14,013 nucleotides of DNA from Halomonas sp. (GTDB lineage: Bacteria > Pseudomonadota > Gammaproteobacteria > Pseudomonadales > Halomonadaceae), in NCBI GenBank assembly GCA_003560175.1, contig PWIZ01000313.1:1-14013 (forward strand). Reading direction: 5' to 3'. The notes below the pieces were generated by a model. It searched no databases and was not told the DNA's origin. It saw only the letters and a list, made by a program, of their open reading frames with translations. Shown piece by piece: positions 13,941 through 14,013 of the stretch (positions are counted from its first letter, which is position 1; each line of letters begins with the position of its first letter). Position numbers and translations under genes: made by a program.

Positions 13941-14013
13941 ATGGCCTTTGCCCAGAAATTCATCGTCGCCGATGACCATCCGCTGTTCCGCGCAGCCCTC
14001 ACCCAGGCGCTGC
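13941..14013 (+). CDS. NarL/LuxR-type response regulator, N-terminus only (3' partial)
   Basis: Twenty-four codons are visible before the window ends. The sequence MAFAQKFIVADDHPLFRAAL is a typical start of a NarL/LuxR-family response regulator: a beta strand, then the acidic pair D11 D12 with HPLFR that binds magnesium in the receiver domain. The phosphorylated aspartate and the helix-turn-helix output domain would be to the right. A strong GGAGGAG (13929-13935) lies 5 nt before the ATG. Because it follows acs, it may be the orthologue of CrbR/ErdR, response regulators that activate acs in Vibrio and Pseudomonas; this rests on context and only a few residues. Confidence 0.85.
   Translation, partial: MAFAQKFIVADDHPLFRAALTQAL

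Overview
The window is ordinary chromosomal DNA from a GC-rich gammaproteobacterium. The gene set (homodimeric AceE-type pyruvate dehydrogenase, three-lipoyl-domain AceF, PlsB, TsaB, RsmJ, ClsB-type phospholipase D protein, YecA/YgfB-family protein, SprT, Acs) is gammaproteobacterial. The very acidic AceF linkers and generally acidic soluble proteins suggest a moderate halophile such as a member of the Halomonadaceae. That placement is inference from composition and remembered families; no search was run.

Layout, left to right. (1) 1-4151: aceE (5' end outside the window) and aceF form an operon. A strong hairpin lies in the 75-bp gap between them and a rho-independent-like terminator follows aceF; no lpd gene follows. 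(2) 4152-5066: a 258-bp non-coding stretch with an inverted repeat and a candidate promoter precedes adk, which has its own terminator hairpin. (3) 5195-6660: tsaB and rsmJ overlap by 4 bp (GTGA). They supply a tRNA t6A synthesis factor and a 16S rRNA methyltransferase. (4) 6661-10334: plsB on the minus strand converges stop-to-stop with rsmJ and is divergent from a ClsB-like cardiolipin synthase gene. The first step of phospholipid synthesis and a late cardiolipin step therefore share a 95-bp promoter region. (5) 10344-11620: a YecA/YgfB-family gene (minus) is divergent from sprT (plus). A 7-bp triplet repeat lies at the 3' end of the YecA-like gene. (6) 11799-14013: acs has its own promoter region and a strong terminator, and is followed by the first 24 codons of a NarL/LuxR-type response regulator. 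This pairing resembles the CrbR/ErdR control of acetate use known in vibrios and pseudomonads.

As a group the genes cover central two-carbon metabolism (pyruvate to acetyl-CoA, acetate to acetyl-CoA), adenylate balance (AMP made by Acs is a substrate of Adk), translation accuracy and membrane lipid synthesis. I found no mobile element, phage, CRISPR array, tRNA, rRNA, defence system or other clearly new system. The observations worth a second look are regulatory or structural: the three-frame stop repeat, the shared plsB/cls promoter region, the acs-regulator neighbourhood with its symmetric sites, and the AceF linkers.
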